This document shows, piece by piece, positions 26,243 through 36,805 of a stretch of DNA of 64,000 nucleotides (positions are counted from its first letter, which is position 1; each line of letters opens with the position of its first letter). The position numbers and the translations under genes are program-made. A model generated the notes under the pieces. It saw only the letters and a program-made list of their open reading frames with translations, was not told the DNA's origin and did no database searches. This DNA comes from Parvularcula sp. IMCC14364 (GTDB taxonomy: Bacteria; Pseudomonadota; Alphaproteobacteria; Caulobacterales; Parvularculaceae): NCBI RefSeq assembly GCF_030758415.1, contig NZ_CP132334.1:992001-1056000 (forward strand), read 5' to 3'.

Positions 26243-28816
26243 TTGCCGGCTTTTGACAGGCTGGTCCAGACTCTTCAGAGCAAATTGATGGGTGCAGACA
26301 ATATCGGTACGAAAGGCACGGATGGCGCGCAAGCACCTGTTTCGAATAGCGCACAGACGAAACGTGCGTCGGCAGCAGAAGCGTCGGCTGGCGCAGAGAA
26401 GGCTGTCCCGCAACAAAACGATAATGATCGACACGCGGCGGCGTCGCAAGAGACAGGGGCTGATCTTATCGGCACTTCAGAAAAAACACCGCATCCTGAA
26501 ACGGGTTCGGCGAACGGCCCCGCAGGCGATGCTCAAGCGCAAGCTGCGGATCAAACGGCTGAAAAAGTAGAACCTACCAACGCGCATCCGGTCGGCTTCA
26601 TTCGTCAATACGAACTCATCGAGCGGATTAAAATCTATGATCCGAAGTGCAACGAGGATCTGATCAATCGGGCCTATGTCTATTCGATGAAGGCGCATGG
26701 TGGCCAGACACGCAAAAATGGTGACCCTTATTTTACCCACCCGATTTCGGTTGCCGCTATTCTGACGGAACTGAAAGCAGATCCTGAAACCATCATCACG
26801 GCACTATTGCATGATACGGTCGAGGACACGGATGCGACGGTTGAGGAAATTCGTGACCTGTTTGGGCCATCGGTCGCTCATCTTGTTGACGGGGTCACAA
26901 AACTCTCCCAGTTCGAGATGTCATCCGAGGCGACAAAAGAAGCGGAGAATTTCCGCAAGTTTGTTTTGGCCATGTCGCGAGATGTCCGGGTATTGCTGGT
27001 GAAACTTGCTGACCGGCTCCACAACATGCGTACCCTGCATTATATTCCAAAAGAGGCAAAGCGGCACAGAATTGCCTTGGAGACAATGCAGATCTATGTG
27101 CCATTGGCTGGCCGTATCGGTGTGCAGAAATTTCGGGAAGAACTTGAAGACCTATCTTTCAAATATATGAACCCGGAGGGCTACCAGACCATACAGTCCA
27201 ATCTTGAGCGCCTCGGGAACTATAATGTGCGTGCGGTGGTTCATCTTGGCCAGACATTGCGCAATAGTCTGCAGGCCGAGAGTATCAAGTCGGAGGTTTA
27301 CAGCAGGGAGAAGAGGCCGTTTTCCATCTGGCGCAAGATGCAGCGCAAAAATCAGGGTTTTGATGAACTGGCTGATATTTATGCCTTTCGTATTCTGGTT
27401 GAAACAGAAGAGGACTGCTATCGGGCGCTTGGTGTTATCCACAGAAACTTTACCATGATCCCTGGTGAATTTGACGACTATATATCTGTACCAAAACCAA
27501 ATAACTATCGCTCAATCCATACGGCTGTTCTGGCGCCTGTCGATAACACGCAGATCAAACAGCGTGTAGAAGTGCAGATCAGAACAAAGGAAATGCATGA
27601 ATCTGCAGAACGCGGTATTGCCGCGCATTGGCGCTATAAGGATATTTCCGCCCAGCCTGAAACCGATAATGCCGGTATGATCGAAATTACCAATGCTGGC
27701 AGTTATGACCCTTATGACTGGGCGCGCAATGCTGTGGAAATGTTGCAGCAGGGTGATTCTGCTGATGAATTTCTCGCCCATGCCAAACTGGAGCTTTTTC
27801 AGGATCAGGTGTTCTGTTTCACCCCGAAGGGACGAGTGATCGCTTTGCCCGCCGGTGCGACACCTATAGACTTTGCCTATGCTCTCCATACAGAGGTTGG
27901 TGAATCGTGCGTTGGCGCGCGCATCAATGGCGCAACGCGGCCCTTGCGTACACCATTGAAGAATGGGGATGTGGTGCGCATTCTGCGGTCAGAAAATGCA
28001 CCAATCCCGCAGAACTGGGAATCACTGGTTGTTACCGGGCGGGCGCGATCTTCAATTCGGCGGCGGATAAAAGAGCTTAAACGTAAGGAACAGGTCAAGC
28101 TGGGCAGAAGGATCTTGGAGTCTGAGTTCTCAGCACACGGCTTTGTCATGACGGATAGTTCCATTGAGCCTGTTCTGGCACGCCTCGGTTTTCAGAAAGT
28201 CAAAGATGTCTATCAGGCAGTTGGTTCCCTGAAGGTCAGCCCGGCAGAAGTGCGCGAAGTTGTGTATCCGGGCACCAATGCTGGTTCGGATGGTGATGAC
28301 ACTTTGCGTAAAGTCACGACCCGGCAGAAGTTGCGTGAAGCGATATCTGTCGAGGGCCTCACTCGGGGGGTCTCTGTAAGACTTGCCCCCTGTTGCTCCC
28401 CATTGCCGGGGGAGCGAATTATTGGCTTGCCGACTGAAGATGATATGGTTGCCATACACCGTATTGATTGCGATAGTGTCGCTACAACAAGCATAACCGA
28501 AGATGAGTGGCTCGACATGCGCTGGCGTGACAATCTCGAAGGCGGTTTTGTCGCACCGATCAGCATAAATGTTAATAATCGCATCGGGGCACTTGCTCAC
28601 GTTTCCTCTATTATGGCTCACTACGAAGTTGACATTGTAGATATCAAGCTTGTGAATCGGGAAGTCGAATTCAATGAAATCCAGATGGATATCTTGATCC
28701 GGGACGTGCGCCATTTAGGTAACGTCCTGACAGGACTGCGTGCGTCCGAGCATGTCATTGGCGCAGACAGGCGATATGAATCACAAGACCGTAAAACCGG
28801 GACCTGGGAGATTTGA
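26243..28816 (+). CDS. rsh: bifunctional (p)ppGpp synthetase/hydrolase, Rsh (RelA/SpoT)
   Basis: This 857-residue stringent-response enzyme makes and degrades (p)ppGpp. The HD hydrolase is at about 140-265 (HGGQTRKNGDPYFTHP, HDTVEDTD, LADRLHNMRTL). The synthetase is at about 365-475 (FAFRILV-type YAFRILVETEEDCYRALG, then EFDDYISVPKPNNYRSIHT). The TGS domain (VFCFTPKGRVIALPAGATPIDF) is near 535-595 and an ACT domain at the end. Both active sites look intact. The first about 110 residues form an Ala/Gln/Glu-rich, probably disordered extension not usual in the family. The start is TTG at 26243 with GAGGT seven bases ahead; an in-frame ATG at 26288 would shorten the extension by 15 residues. Confidence 0.95.
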   Translation: MPAFDRLVQTLQSKLMGADNIGTKGTDGAQAPVSNSAQTKRASAAEASAGAEKAVPQQNDNDRHAAASQETGADLIGTSEKTPHPETGSANGPAGDAQAQAADQTAEKVEPTNAHPVGFIRQYELIERIKIYDPKCNEDLINRAYVYSMKAHGGQTRKNGDPYFTHPISVAAILTELKADPETIITALLHDTVEDTDATVEEIRDLFGPSVAHLVDGVTKLSQFEMSSEATKEAENFRKFVLAMSRDVRVLLVKLADRLHNMRTLHYIPKEAKRHRIALETMQIYVPLAGRIGVQKFREELEDLSFKYMNPEGYQTIQSNLERLGNYNVRAVVHLGQTLRNSLQAESIKSEVYSREKRPFSIWRKMQRKNQGFDELADIYAFRILVETEEDCYRALGVIHRNFTMIPGEFDDYISVPKPNNYRSIHTAVLAPVDNTQIKQRVEVQIRTKEMHESAERGIAAHWRYKDISAQPETDNAGMIEITNAGSYDPYDWARNAVEMLQQGDSADEFLAHAKLELFQDQVFCFTPKGRVIALPAGATPIDFAYALHTEVGESCVGARINGATRPLRTPLKNGDVVRILRSENAPIPQNWESLVVTGRARSSIRRRIKELKRKEQVKLGRRILESEFSAHGFVMTDSSIEPVLARLGFQKVKDVYQAVGSLKVSPAEVREVVYPGTNAGSDGDDTLRKVTTRQKLREAISVEGLTRGVSVRLAPCCSPLPGERIIGLPTEDDMVAIHRIDCDSVATTSITEDEWLDMRWRDNLEGGFVAPISINVNNRIGALAHVSSIMAHYEVDIVDIKLVNREVEFNEIQMDILIRDVRHLGNVLTGLRASEHVIGADRRYESQDRKTGTWEI

Positions 28817-28818
28817 CG

Positions 28819-29409
28819 ATGGCGATGACGACCGACGATGTGCTTGAAGAATTTCGTGCCTGCGGGGCCTTGTTGAAAGGACATTTTATCCTGTCCTCTG
28901 GCCGGCACAGTGATACCTATCTCAACAAGTCTATTGTTTCCATGTATCCTGACAGGACTGAACGTTTGTGTAAGGCACTGGCGGAAAAAGCCACGGCAGA
29001 ACTGTCTGGTGCGCCGCAATTCATTATTTCTCCCGCTATGGGGGGAATTATCTATGGATACGAAACCGCCCGCGCCATGAAGGTGCCATTCATGTATACC
29101 GAGCGTGTCGATGGAGAGTTTCAGCTCAGGCGCGGTTTTTCTGTGCCAGATAAAGCACCAGTGCTGATTGTGGAAGATATTATCTCCACAGGATTGTCCG
29201 CGCGGGAATGCGTTGATGCTGTCAGAGCCAATGGGGGTGATCCACTGGCGGTGGCATGCCTCATTGACCGCTCAAATGGTGCTGCAGATATAGGTGTGCC
29301 CATTCTCTCACTGGCTGCGCTGGACGTGCAGTCCTGGGCCGCAGATGAACTGCCATCACATCTTGCGGATGTGCCTGCTGTCAAACCCGGCAGTCGAGGG
29401 CTCGCCTGA
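28819..29409 (+). CDS. pyrE: orotate phosphoribosyltransferase
   Basis: This 196-residue enzyme joins orotate and PRPP in UMP synthesis. The PRPP motif is VLIVEDIISTGLSARECVDA, the flexible catalytic loop is RVDGEFQLRRGF, and FILSSGRHSDTYLNK sits at the N-terminus. GGGAG lies eight bases before the ATG at 28819. An upstream TTG at 28813 is a weaker start. The stop of rsh is two bases before this start, so the genes are coupled. Confidence 0.96.
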   Translation: MAMTTDDVLEEFRACGALLKGHFILSSGRHSDTYLNKSIVSMYPDRTERLCKALAEKATAELSGAPQFIISPAMGGIIYGYETARAMKVPFMYTERVDGEFQLRRGFSVPDKAPVLIVEDIISTGLSARECVDAVRANGGDPLAVACLIDRSNGAADIGVPILSLAALDVQSWAADELPSHLADVPAVKPGSRGLA

Positions 29410-30170
29410 TGTCAACTGACGAACCATGCCGTCTTGGCGTCAATATTGATCATGTGGCCACATTGAGAAACGCCAGAGGTGGGGTCATGCCCGATCCTGT
29501 GCGTGCTGCCCTTCTTGCAGCCGCGGCCGGGGCCGATGGTATAACGGCTCACCTTCGGGAAGACAGGCGCCATATTGTCGATGCAGACATGTACAGGCTG
29601 AAAGAAGAGGTGAACCTGCCGCTGAATTTCGAGATGGCCGCAACGGAAGAAATGCTGAAGATTGCGCTGGATGTGCAGCCGCACGCGGTTTGTCTGGTAC
29701 CGGAAAACCGCACAGAGCGCACGACTGAGGGCGGACTTGATGTTGTCTCTCACAAGCAGCAACTGGCATCATTCGTGGACAGATTGTCGTCTGCCGGTAT
29801 TCGCGTGTCTCTCTTTATTGACCCGGAGTTTGCGCAGGTCGAGGCCGCGAGGGATATCAATGCCGCTGTGGTTGAGCTGCATACAGGTACGTATCATGAA
29901 GTCGTGCTGGCAACGCGCCCTGAATTGATAAAGCAGGAACATGCCAAGATTTCCGATAGTGCTGAAGCAGGGGCCAGTCTGGGGCTCGAGATACACGCAG
30001 GGCACGGCCTGACTTTCGACAATGTGCAGCCAATAGCAGGCATCCAGCAGATCAGGGAATTGAACATAGGGCATTTTCTTGTCGGCGAAGCCGTCTTCAT
30101 GGGATTGGACAGGTCTGTGCGAGAAATGAAGCGTCTGATAGAGGACGCAAGAACGGGGATGCTTGTATGA
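29409..30170 (+). CDS. pdxJ: pyridoxine 5'-phosphate synthase
   Basis: This 253-residue TIM-barrel enzyme closes the pyridoxine ring from 1-deoxyxylulose 5-phosphate and aminoacetone phosphate. It shows [17 protein letters not shown] at the N-terminus, [35 protein letters not shown] and [12 protein letters not shown] near the C-terminus. Its start overlaps the pyrE stop by one base (TGATG), and its end overlaps acpS by four bases. The pdxJ-acpS pair is widespread in proteobacteria. Confidence 0.97.
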   Translation: MSTDEPCRLGVNIDHVATLRNARGGVMPDPVRAALLAAAAGADGITAHLREDRRHIVDADMYRLKEEVNLPLNFEMAATEEMLKIALDVQPHAVCLVPENRTERTTEGGLDVVSHKQQLASFVDRLSSAGIRVSLFIDPEFAQVEAARDINAAVVELHTGTYHEVVLATRPELIKQEHAKISDSAEAGASLGLEIHAGHGLTFDNVQPIAGIQQIRELNIGHFLVGEAVFMGLDRSVREMKRLIEDARTGMLV

Positions 30171-30571
30171 TCCTCGGTATTGGAAATGATCTGATAGATA
30201 TTCGCCGGATCGAGAAGAGCCTTGAGCGGTTTGGCGAGCGTTTCGTCAACAGGGTTTTCACAGAGCTAGAACAACAAAAATCAGACCGCCGTTTGAACCG
30301 TGCTGCGTCCTATGCCAAGCGTTTTGCTGCCAAGGAAGCCTGTGCCAAGGCGCTGGGTACAGGTCTGTCCCGTGGCGTCTACTGGCGCGATATGGGAGTC
30401 GTCAATCTTCCAGGTGGCAAGCCAACCATCCAGTTGCAGGGGGGCGCATTGGCCCGCCTGAACGAGATCACGCCAGACAGGATGACGACGGAAATCCATT
30501 TGACCATAACAGATGATTTTCCGTTGGCGCAGGCCATTGTCATCATCTACGCTGCGGCGAAGTCGACTTAA
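30167..30571 (+). CDS. acpS: holo-[acyl-carrier-protein] synthase
   Basis: This 134-residue enzyme transfers 4'-phosphopantetheine from CoA to acyl carrier protein. It begins [21 protein letters not shown], with the Mg-binding Asp in GNDLID, and has [19 protein letters not shown] with the second metal ligand Glu. [17 protein letters not shown] closes the fold. The ATGA overlap with pdxJ shows coupling. lepB starts 18 bases downstream. Confidence 0.97.
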   Translation: MILGIGNDLIDIRRIEKSLERFGERFVNRVFTELEQQKSDRRLNRAASYAKRFAAKEACAKALGTGLSRGVYWRDMGVVNLPGGKPTIQLQGGALARLNEITPDRMTTEIHLTITDDFPLAQAIVIIYAAAKST

Positions 30572-30589
30572 AACGGGCGGGGCAGGAGT

Positions 30590-31423
30590 ATGTTGAGTAT
30601 GGACAGGTTCAAGCGGTTATTCGCAACGAAAAGCGATGGGGAAGCGACACCCCGGAAATCTGCAAAAAAACCAGCAGCAGATATGACACCTGCAGAAGAA
30701 GCCTGGGACATTCTCAAGACCATTTTGCTTGCCGTCGCAATTACGCTGGTTTTCCGCATGGTCGCCTGGCAACCATTCAACATTCCCTCCGGTTCCATGC
30801 GGCCCAACCTGCTGGTCGGTGATTTCCTGGTCGTGTCAAAATTTGAATATGGATACTCGAAGGCCTCGCTGGTATATCCGCTGACGCGCTTGCCGCTTGA
30901 AGGCCGCCTTTTCGGCAGTGACCCGGAGCGGGGGGATGTTGTGGTTTTCAAGAACAGCCGTGATGGCAATAAGGATTACATCAAGCGTGTTGTTGGCATG
31001 CCGGGTGATGAAGTCAGAACCGTCCAGGGCACACTCTATATCAACGGTGAACCGATCAAGCGGGAACTTGTTTCCACTGATACGATCAGGTGCTCTGGTA
31101 TAAAGTCGCAAGCAGCTACATTTCGCGAAACGCTGCCCAATGGTGTAACCTATCTTATTCAGGAATGCGCCGGGAACAATTACAGGCTGGACAATTATGG
31201 CCCGCGTATCGTGCCGGCAGGGCATTTTTTCATGATGGGTGACAATCGTGATAATTCACAGGACAGTCGTACATCAATGGTGGAAGTTGTGCCGGCTGAC
31301 CAGATCGTTGGTAAGGCACAACGGCTTGTTTTCTCTGTGGACGGATCTCAATCAGAGATCTGGCAGTTCTGGAACTGGCCATCCGCTATTCGCTATTCAA
31401 GATTATTTGACCCGGTAGAATGA
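30590..31423 (+). CDS. lepB: signal peptidase I
   Basis: This 277-residue inner-membrane serine protease removes signal peptides on the periplasmic face. One N-terminal helix (ILLAVAITLVFRMVAWQPF) follows a basic cytoplasmic segment. The catalytic Ser69 is in NIPSGSMRP and the catalytic Lys132 in DYIKRVVGMPGD; the C-terminal GDNRDNSQDSR box is present. The ATG at 30590 and another at 30599 are both possible; GGAG suits the second better. It serves the many exported proteins of this window. The stop overlaps rnc by four bases. Confidence 0.96.
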   Translation: MLSMDRFKRLFATKSDGEATPRKSAKKPAADMTPAEEAWDILKTILLAVAITLVFRMVAWQPFNIPSGSMRPNLLVGDFLVVSKFEYGYSKASLVYPLTRLPLEGRLFGSDPERGDVVVFKNSRDGNKDYIKRVVGMPGDEVRTVQGTLYINGEPIKRELVSTDTIRCSGIKSQAATFRETLPNGVTYLIQECAGNNYRLDNYGPRIVPAGHFFMMGDNRDNSQDSRTSMVEVVPADQIVGKAQRLVFSVDGSQSEIWQFWNWPSAIRYSRLFDPVE

Positions 31424-32133
31424 CACGAACACCTGCTGAAGAGCTGGATTGGCTCCAGCAGAGACTGAACTACAGCTTCAAGGATATTTCCCTGCTTGAG
31501 CGCGCCGTCACCCATGCGAGCCTCTCTGGCGATACGGAGAATATTCGTAGCCTTGAACGGCTGGAATTTCTCGGTGATCGTGTGCTTGGATTACTCACAG
31601 CAGAGAACCTTTGGCGTCGCTATCCTCACTATGCTGAAGGTGACATGGCCCCAAGGCTCAACGCGCTGGTTCGAAAGGACACTTGTGCCAGAGCGGCTGC
31701 TGCAATAGGCATCGACAGGATTATCCGCCTTTCCCCGGCAGAGGAAGAAAATGGCGGTCGCCAGAAACCGGCTATTCTGGGAGATGCGTGCGAGGCATTA
31801 CTTGGCGCGCTCTACATTGATGGCGGTCTTGATGCCGCAAACAAGGCCTATGCAATGTATTGGCTGGAGGACTTCGACAATCTCGCTGAGCGTTACAAGG
31901 ACAGTAAGACAACTTTGCAGGAATGGGCACAGGCTGTGTATAAAGTGACGCCGAAATATCGGGTCGTTGAGAATTCAGGCCCTGCACATGAGCCTGTTTT
32001 CACCGTCGAAGTGTGTATAGAGGGGCTGGCCCCGGCCGTTGCCTCCGGCAGTTCAAAGCGGGCAGCGCAAACACTGGCCGCGCAGCAATTCCTGTTGCGC
32101 GAGAAAATCTGGACACAAGATGACATCAACTGA
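31420..32133 (+). CDS. rnc: ribonuclease III
   Basis: This 237-residue enzyme cleaves double-stranded RNA, including rRNA precursors. The catalytic signature is RLEFLGDRVLGL near residue 45, followed by the second acidic site in GDACEALLGALYIDGG. A C-terminal dsRNA-binding domain starts near residue 160 (TTLQEWAQ; the SSKRAAQTLAAQQFL end). Its start overlaps the lepB stop as ATGA, and its end overlaps era by 14 bases. Confidence 0.97.
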   Translation: MTRTPAEELDWLQQRLNYSFKDISLLERAVTHASLSGDTENIRSLERLEFLGDRVLGLLTAENLWRRYPHYAEGDMAPRLNALVRKDTCARAAAAIGIDRIIRLSPAEEENGGRQKPAILGDACEALLGALYIDGGLDAANKAYAMYWLEDFDNLAERYKDSKTTLQEWAQAVYKVTPKYRVVENSGPAHEPVFTVEVCIEGLAPAVASGSSKRAAQTLAAQQFLLREKIWTQDDIN

Positions 32134-33076
32134 TTTTGACAATCGCAAATGTGCGTTTGTCGCCGTAATTGGCGCGCCGAATGCCGGCAAGTCCACCTTT
32201 GTAAATCACATGGTGGGGGCGAAAGTCTCCATCGTCACCCACAAGGTGCAGACAACCAGAACCAGCATTCGCGGTGTTGCGCTGAGCGGTAAGGCGCAGC
32301 TGATCTTTGTCGATACGCCTGGTATCTTCAAACCTCGGCGACGCCTTGATGAGGCAATGGTGAGCGCTGCCTGGGAAGGGGCGGATGATGTGGACTTCCG
32401 GTTGCTGCTTGTTGATGCCAGAGCCTATGACGCAGTGTTGCGAAATGCGGAACCGTCCAGAGCCGATGTGAAGGCGGCTGAAGATACAGACCTTATTATC
32501 GAGAATCTGAAGCAGGGCAACCAGAAAGTAATTCTTGTGCTGAACAAAATTGACCTATTGCCAGCAGAAAACCTGTTGCCACTGGTTCAGCATTTTTCTG
32601 ATACAGGACTGTTCGAGGAAACCTTTATGATTTCTGCTGAGAAAGCGCGTGGCACGGATGCAGTCATGACTTTTCTTACTGAAAATGCACCACAGGGTGT
32701 TTGGTTATATCCTGAAGATCAGTTGTCTGACATATCAGACCGCCTCATGGCCGCTGAAATTACAAGGGAAAAACTGTTCCTCAGAATGCACCAGGAGCTA
32801 CCATATTCCCTGACGGTTGAAACCGAAAGCTGGACCAGAACCAAGAAGAAGGAACTGCGGATAGAACAGGTTATCTATGTCGAGCGTGACGGTCAGAAAG
32901 CGCTCGTGCTGGGGCAGGGTGGCAAATCGATAAAGTATATCGGGCAGACAGCACGCGAAGAGATGGAGACGCTTTTTGGCGAGAAGGTACATCTCTTTCT
33001 GTTCGTCAAGGTTCGGGAAAACTGGACCGACAGCAAGGCGCGGCTGCACGAAATGGGTCTGACACTCACCACCTGA
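32120..33076 (+). CDS. era: GTPase Era, 30S ribosome assembly
   Basis: This 318-residue GTPase acts in 16S rRNA maturation. G1 is GAPNAGKSTFVNHMVG, G3 DTPGIF, G4 NKIDLL, and a C-terminal KH domain has VLGQGGKSIKYIGQ. The ATG at 32120 was chosen because the GTPase domain starts a few residues later; an open frame further upstream is only the shadow of rnc. It overlaps the rnc end by 14 bases. A longer than usual insert follows G3 (residues about 95-125, NAEPSRADVKAAED). Confidence 0.96.
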   Translation: MTSTDFDNRKCAFVAVIGAPNAGKSTFVNHMVGAKVSIVTHKVQTTRTSIRGVALSGKAQLIFVDTPGIFKPRRRLDEAMVSAAWEGADDVDFRLLLVDARAYDAVLRNAEPSRADVKAAEDTDLIIENLKQGNQKVILVLNKIDLLPAENLLPLVQHFSDTGLFEETFMISAEKARGTDAVMTFLTENAPQGVWLYPEDQLSDISDRLMAAEITREKLFLRMHQELPYSLTVETESWTRTKKKELRIEQVIYVERDGQKALVLGQGGKSIKYIGQTAREEMETLFGEKVHLFLFVKVRENWTDSKARLHEMGLTLTT

Positions 33077-33114
33077 TCCAGCCGATAATTTCCACCGTAT
33101 AAAGATTGCCTGTG

Positions 33115-33846
33115 ATGGAATGGTCTGATGAAGCAATTATCCTTGAAGCAAAGCCGCATGGTGAAAATCATGCAGTGGTCAATGTTTTCACACCGTCTGC
33201 CGGGCGTGTGGCGGCACTCGTTCATGGCGGGCAGGGGCGGCAAAAGCAGCCGCTTCTGCAAGTGGGCAATGGGGTAACAGTTACGTGGAAGGGCAGGTCT
33301 GAAGATAGCCTCGGACACTTTGCCATTGAGCTCACATCGCCGCGCGCAGCTTCTTTGATGTATAATCAGTTGGCTGTCACCGCGCTGAGTGCTGTCACAG
33401 CCTTGCTCCGCCTGTCCCTGCCTGAGCGCCAGTCATTGCCTCAACTCTATGAGGCAACCAGCGTCATGCTAGACTTGCTCGAAGAGAAGGATATCTGGCC
33501 GGTGGTTCTGGCAAAGTGGGAGCTTGGTCTGTTAAGCACGCTGGGATTTGGCCTCGTTCTGGATGAATGTGCCGCGACCGGGCTACGCCTTGAAGACGGT
33601 GCTGAGCTTGTCTTTGTTTCTCCCAAGTCAGGCAATGCCGTGTCTTACAAGGCTGGCCTTCCCTATAAGGATAAAATGTTTCCGTTGCCGCCTTTTCTGA
33701 TCGATCAGGGCGAGCCTGTCAGACAGGATATCGCAGCAGCTTTGAGGCTGACATCTCACTTCATCGAGGAGCGGATACTGTTTCCCGCAGACCTGCAGCT
33801 GCCCGATGCGCGCCAGCGTTTGCAATCGCGTTTAGAGCGCGCATAA
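33115..33846 (+). CDS. recO: DNA repair protein RecO
   Basis: This 243-residue protein loads RecA with RecF/R and anneals DNA. It begins MEWSDEAIILEAKPHGENHAVV with the N-terminal OB fold (VFTPSAGRVAALVHGGQGR), then a helical C-terminal domain with the ELGLLSTLGFGLVLDECA segment. The ATG at 33115 fits the family start; a TTG nine bases upstream is the alternative. It lies between era and parC, the common alphaproteobacterial order. Confidence 0.94.
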   Translation: MEWSDEAIILEAKPHGENHAVVNVFTPSAGRVAALVHGGQGRQKQPLLQVGNGVTVTWKGRSEDSLGHFAIELTSPRAASLMYNQLAVTALSAVTALLRLSLPERQSLPQLYEATSVMLDLLEEKDIWPVVLAKWELGLLSTLGFGLVLDECAATGLRLEDGAELVFVSPKSGNAVSYKAGLPYKDKMFPLPPFLIDQGEPVRQDIAAALRLTSHFIEERILFPADLQLPDARQRLQSRLERA

Positions 33847-33895
33847 GGCGAACATACGCTTGCAAGAGTGACCCGAAGAGCCGTAAATCAAGCGC

Positions 33896-36139
33896 ATGAG
33901 TGATATTACCGAAGAAATATTCCTGGAGCCACTGTCGGATGCGTTGTCCCGGCGGTATCTGGCCTATGCCTTGTCCACGATTACAGCGCGCGCCCTGCCA
34001 GATGTGCGTGATGGCTTGAAGCCAGTGCAGCGCCGCATCATCTATGCGATGTTGCAGATGAAGCTCAATCCTGGAGGTGCACACAAAAAGTCAGCGCGTG
34101 TTGTCGGTGATGTGATTGGTAAATACCATCCGCATGGTGATCAGTCTATTTACGATGCGCTGGTTCGACTGGCACAGGACTTTGCCGTTCGGTATCCATT
34201 GGTGGATGGTCAGGGGAACTTTGGCAATATCGATGGTGATAATGCGGCCGCCATGCGATATACGGAAAGCCGTATGACAGAAGCGGCAACCCTTTTGCTG
34301 GAAGGGATTGACGATGACACTGTTGATTTCAGGGAAAACTATGACGGTAATGACACCGAGCCTGCGGTGTTGCCTGCGGCTTTTCCGAATCTTCTCGCAA
34401 ATGGGGCAACCGGCATTGCTGTCGGCATGGCAACATCCATTCCGCCGCACAATGTTGCTGAACTGATTGATGCATCCGTTCACATCATTAAATATCCGAA
34501 TGCGTCTGCGAAAACGCTTGTTGAAAAATATGTCAAAGGGCCTGATTTCCCGACCGGTGGTGTCTGTGTCGAAGAGCAGGAAAGCATTATTGAGGCTTAT
34601 GCTACGGGCAAGGGTGGATTTCGCGTAAGAGCGAAATGGACGTCAGAAGACCTGGCGCGCGGGCGCTATCAGGTCGTTGTCACGGAAATTCCGTATCAGG
34701 TGCAAAAGTCCAAGCTGATTGAGAAAATCGCTGAGCTTATACAAAATCGTAAATTACCGCTGCTGGCTGATATACGTGATGAATCCGCCGAGGACATCAG
34801 GCTTATTCTTGAGCCAAAGTCCCAGAATGTGGACCCGGCTGTATTGATGGAAACGCTGTTCAAGCAGACAGATCTGGAATCGCGCGTCTCCTTGAATCTG
34901 AATGTTCTGGATGCCCGGGGAACGCCGCGCGTGATGTCTTTGCGCGAGACGTTGCAGGCGTTTCTGACGCACCGCAAGGATGTGCTGGTGCGCAGAACAA
35001 AATACCGCCTAGAGAAGATCGCGCACCGCCTTGAAGTCCTCGAAGGCTATCTGATAGCCTATCTGAACCTTGATGAGGTGATACGGATCATCCGCTATGA
35101 GGACGAGCCAAAAGCAGAATTGATGAAGACGTTCGACCTGTCGGATGTGCAGGCTGAAGCCATTCTCAATATGCGCCTGCGCTCTCTGCGCAAACTGGAA
35201 GAACTGGAACTCAAGCGCGAGCACAAGGAGCTCCGCAAGGAGCAGAAAGACTTGCGTGCGCTGTTAAAATCTGACGATGCGCAGTGGAAAAAAATCACCG
35301 ATCAGTTGCGTGAGGTCAAGAAGGCGTTTGATCCAAAGAGTGACCTTGGCAAGCGCCGGACAGTCATTGAAGGCGCCCCGGACGAGATCGTTGTGGACCT
35401 TGATGAGTTGATTGAAAAAGAGCCTGTTACGATTATTCTGTCTGAAAAAGGTTGGGTACGCACGATGCGTGGCCATGTCGAGAAGACAGCAGATATCAAG
35501 TACAAAGAGGGTGACCGGGAAGGACATATCCTGCATGCCATGACCAATGAAAAGCTTATGCTTTTTGGCACGAATGGAAAATTCTATACCATGGACGTGC
35601 GAGATTTGCCCGGCGGGCGGGGGCATGGTGAGCCAGTCAGGCTGATGGTTGATTTGGGTAATGATCACACCATCACCAACTTGTTTATCTATAAGGGTGA
35701 TCGCGCTTTGCTCGTTGCCTCAACCGCAGGGCACGGTTTCTTTGTTTCTGAAGAAGATTGTCTGGCCACCACGCGCAAGGGAAAGCAAATCCTCAATGTC
35801 TCTGGAGACGCTGAAGCAAAGGTTTGTCGCTTGATGAAAAGTCTGCCCGGCAAAGACATGATGCTCGCGTCCGTTGGGAGCAACCGTAAGCTTCTGATCT
35901 TTCCGGCAGAGGAGTTGCCGGTCATGTCCCGCGGCAAGGGGGTTGTCCTGCAGAAGGTTTCGAATGGTGATCTGGCAGATGCCATCACTTTCTCCCGCAA
36001 GGAAGGCTTGACGTGGCAGGACCGGGCAGGGCGGGTGCAGTCTGAGGCAAAGTGGAAGGACTGGCTGGGTAAACGGGCCCAGGCTGGAAAGATCGTGCCC
36101 AAAGGCTTTCCGAGGGCCATCAGTTTCGGCAAATCCTGA
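33896..36139 (+). CDS. parC: DNA topoisomerase IV subunit A
   Basis: This 747-residue subunit cuts and rejoins DNA. The active-site Tyr122 is in [14 protein letters not shown]. The winged-helix region carries [20 protein letters not shown], where the position aligned with the quinolone-contact Ser of other bacteria is Gln83. A coiled arm lies around residues 360-490 ([20 protein letters not shown]). The C-terminal beta-pinwheel starts near 495. parE is not in the window. A 90-base gap separates it from lemA. Confidence 0.96.
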   Translation: MSDITEEIFLEPLSDALSRRYLAYALSTITARALPDVRDGLKPVQRRIIYAMLQMKLNPGGAHKKSARVVGDVIGKYHPHGDQSIYDALVRLAQDFAVRYPLVDGQGNFGNIDGDNAAAMRYTESRMTEAATLLLEGIDDDTVDFRENYDGNDTEPAVLPAAFPNLLANGATGIAVGMATSIPPHNVAELIDASVHIIKYPNASAKTLVEKYVKGPDFPTGGVCVEEQESIIEAYATGKGGFRVRAKWTSEDLARGRYQVVVTEIPYQVQKSKLIEKIAELIQNRKLPLLADIRDESAEDIRLILEPKSQNVDPAVLMETLFKQTDLESRVSLNLNVLDARGTPRVMSLRETLQAFLTHRKDVLVRRTKYRLEKIAHRLEVLEGYLIAYLNLDEVIRIIRYEDEPKAELMKTFDLSDVQAEAILNMRLRSLRKLEELELKREHKELRKEQKDLRALLKSDDAQWKKITDQLREVKKAFDPKSDLGKRRTVIEGAPDEIVVDLDELIEKEPVTIILSEKGWVRTMRGHVEKTADIKYKEGDREGHILHAMTNEKLMLFGTNGKFYTMDVRDLPGGRGHGEPVRLMVDLGNDHTITNLFIYKGDRALLVASTAGHGFFVSEEDCLATTRKGKQILNVSGDAEAKVCRLMKSLPGKDMMLASVGSNRKLLIFPAEELPVMSRGKGVVLQKVSNGDLADAITFSRKEGLTWQDRAGRVQSEAKWKDWLGKRAQAGKIVPKGFPRAISFGKS

Positions 36140-36229
36140 GTAAATCTTGCAGCCGCGTGAAATTTCGCCTTTAAGAGGTTGCCAACAGTCTTGCGATAAA
36201 GGTGCAGGACAAAACACAAGAGGGCCGTC

Positions 36230-36793
36230 ATGGGTACAGCACTGATTTTTCTCGGCGTTCTCGCCGTTCTTGCCTTCATTTTCATCGGTATTTACAACCG
36301 GATTGTGATGCTCAATCAGCGTTGCGATCAGTCTTTTGCAGATGTTGATGTGCAGCTTAAGCAGCGGCACGATTTGGTGCCTAACCTTGTCGAGACGGTC
36401 AAGGGATACGCAGCGCATGAAAAAGACACCCTTGAGGCCGTCATATCTGCCCGAAATTCAGCTGTTTCTGCGAATGGGCCTACGGCACAAGGCGCGGCGG
36501 AAGGTATGCTCGGCGCTGCCCTCGGGAAGCTTTTTGCGCTGGCCGAGGCATATCCCGATTTGAAGGCCAACACGAACTTCCTGGAATTACAGCGTGAACT
36601 TGCCGATATTGAGAACAAGATCGCCGCTGCGCGTCGTTTCTTCAATAATTCCGTTCAGGAATATAATACACAGATCCAGCAAATACCGGGCAACTTCATT
36701 GCTCCAATGGGTAATTTTGAAACACGAGAGTTTTTCGAAATTCCCGAAGCAAGTCGTGCGGCTGTTGAGCAGGCACCGGAAGTCAAGTTTTAA
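36230..36793 (+). CDS. lemA: LemA family protein
   Basis: This 187-residue protein has an N-terminal helix (ALIFLGVLAVLAFIFIGIYN) and a helical bundle with RCDQSFADVDVQLKQRHDLV, then NLVETVKGYAAHEK. The family end AARRFFNNSVQEYNTQIQQ, then PGNFIA, is present. LemA proteins are inner-membrane anchored with a periplasmic or cytoplasmic helical domain of unknown function. The M48 peptidase gene starts 13 bases later; LemA and HtpX-like proteases often travel together. Confidence 0.94.
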   Translation: MGTALIFLGVLAVLAFIFIGIYNRIVMLNQRCDQSFADVDVQLKQRHDLVPNLVETVKGYAAHEKDTLEAVISARNSAVSANGPTAQGAAEGMLGAALGKLFALAEAYPDLKANTNFLELQRELADIENKIAAARRFFNNSVQEYNTQIQQIPGNFIAPMGNFETREFFEIPEASRAAVEQAPEVKF

Positions 36794-36805
36794 GGCTGAA
36801 GTCCC

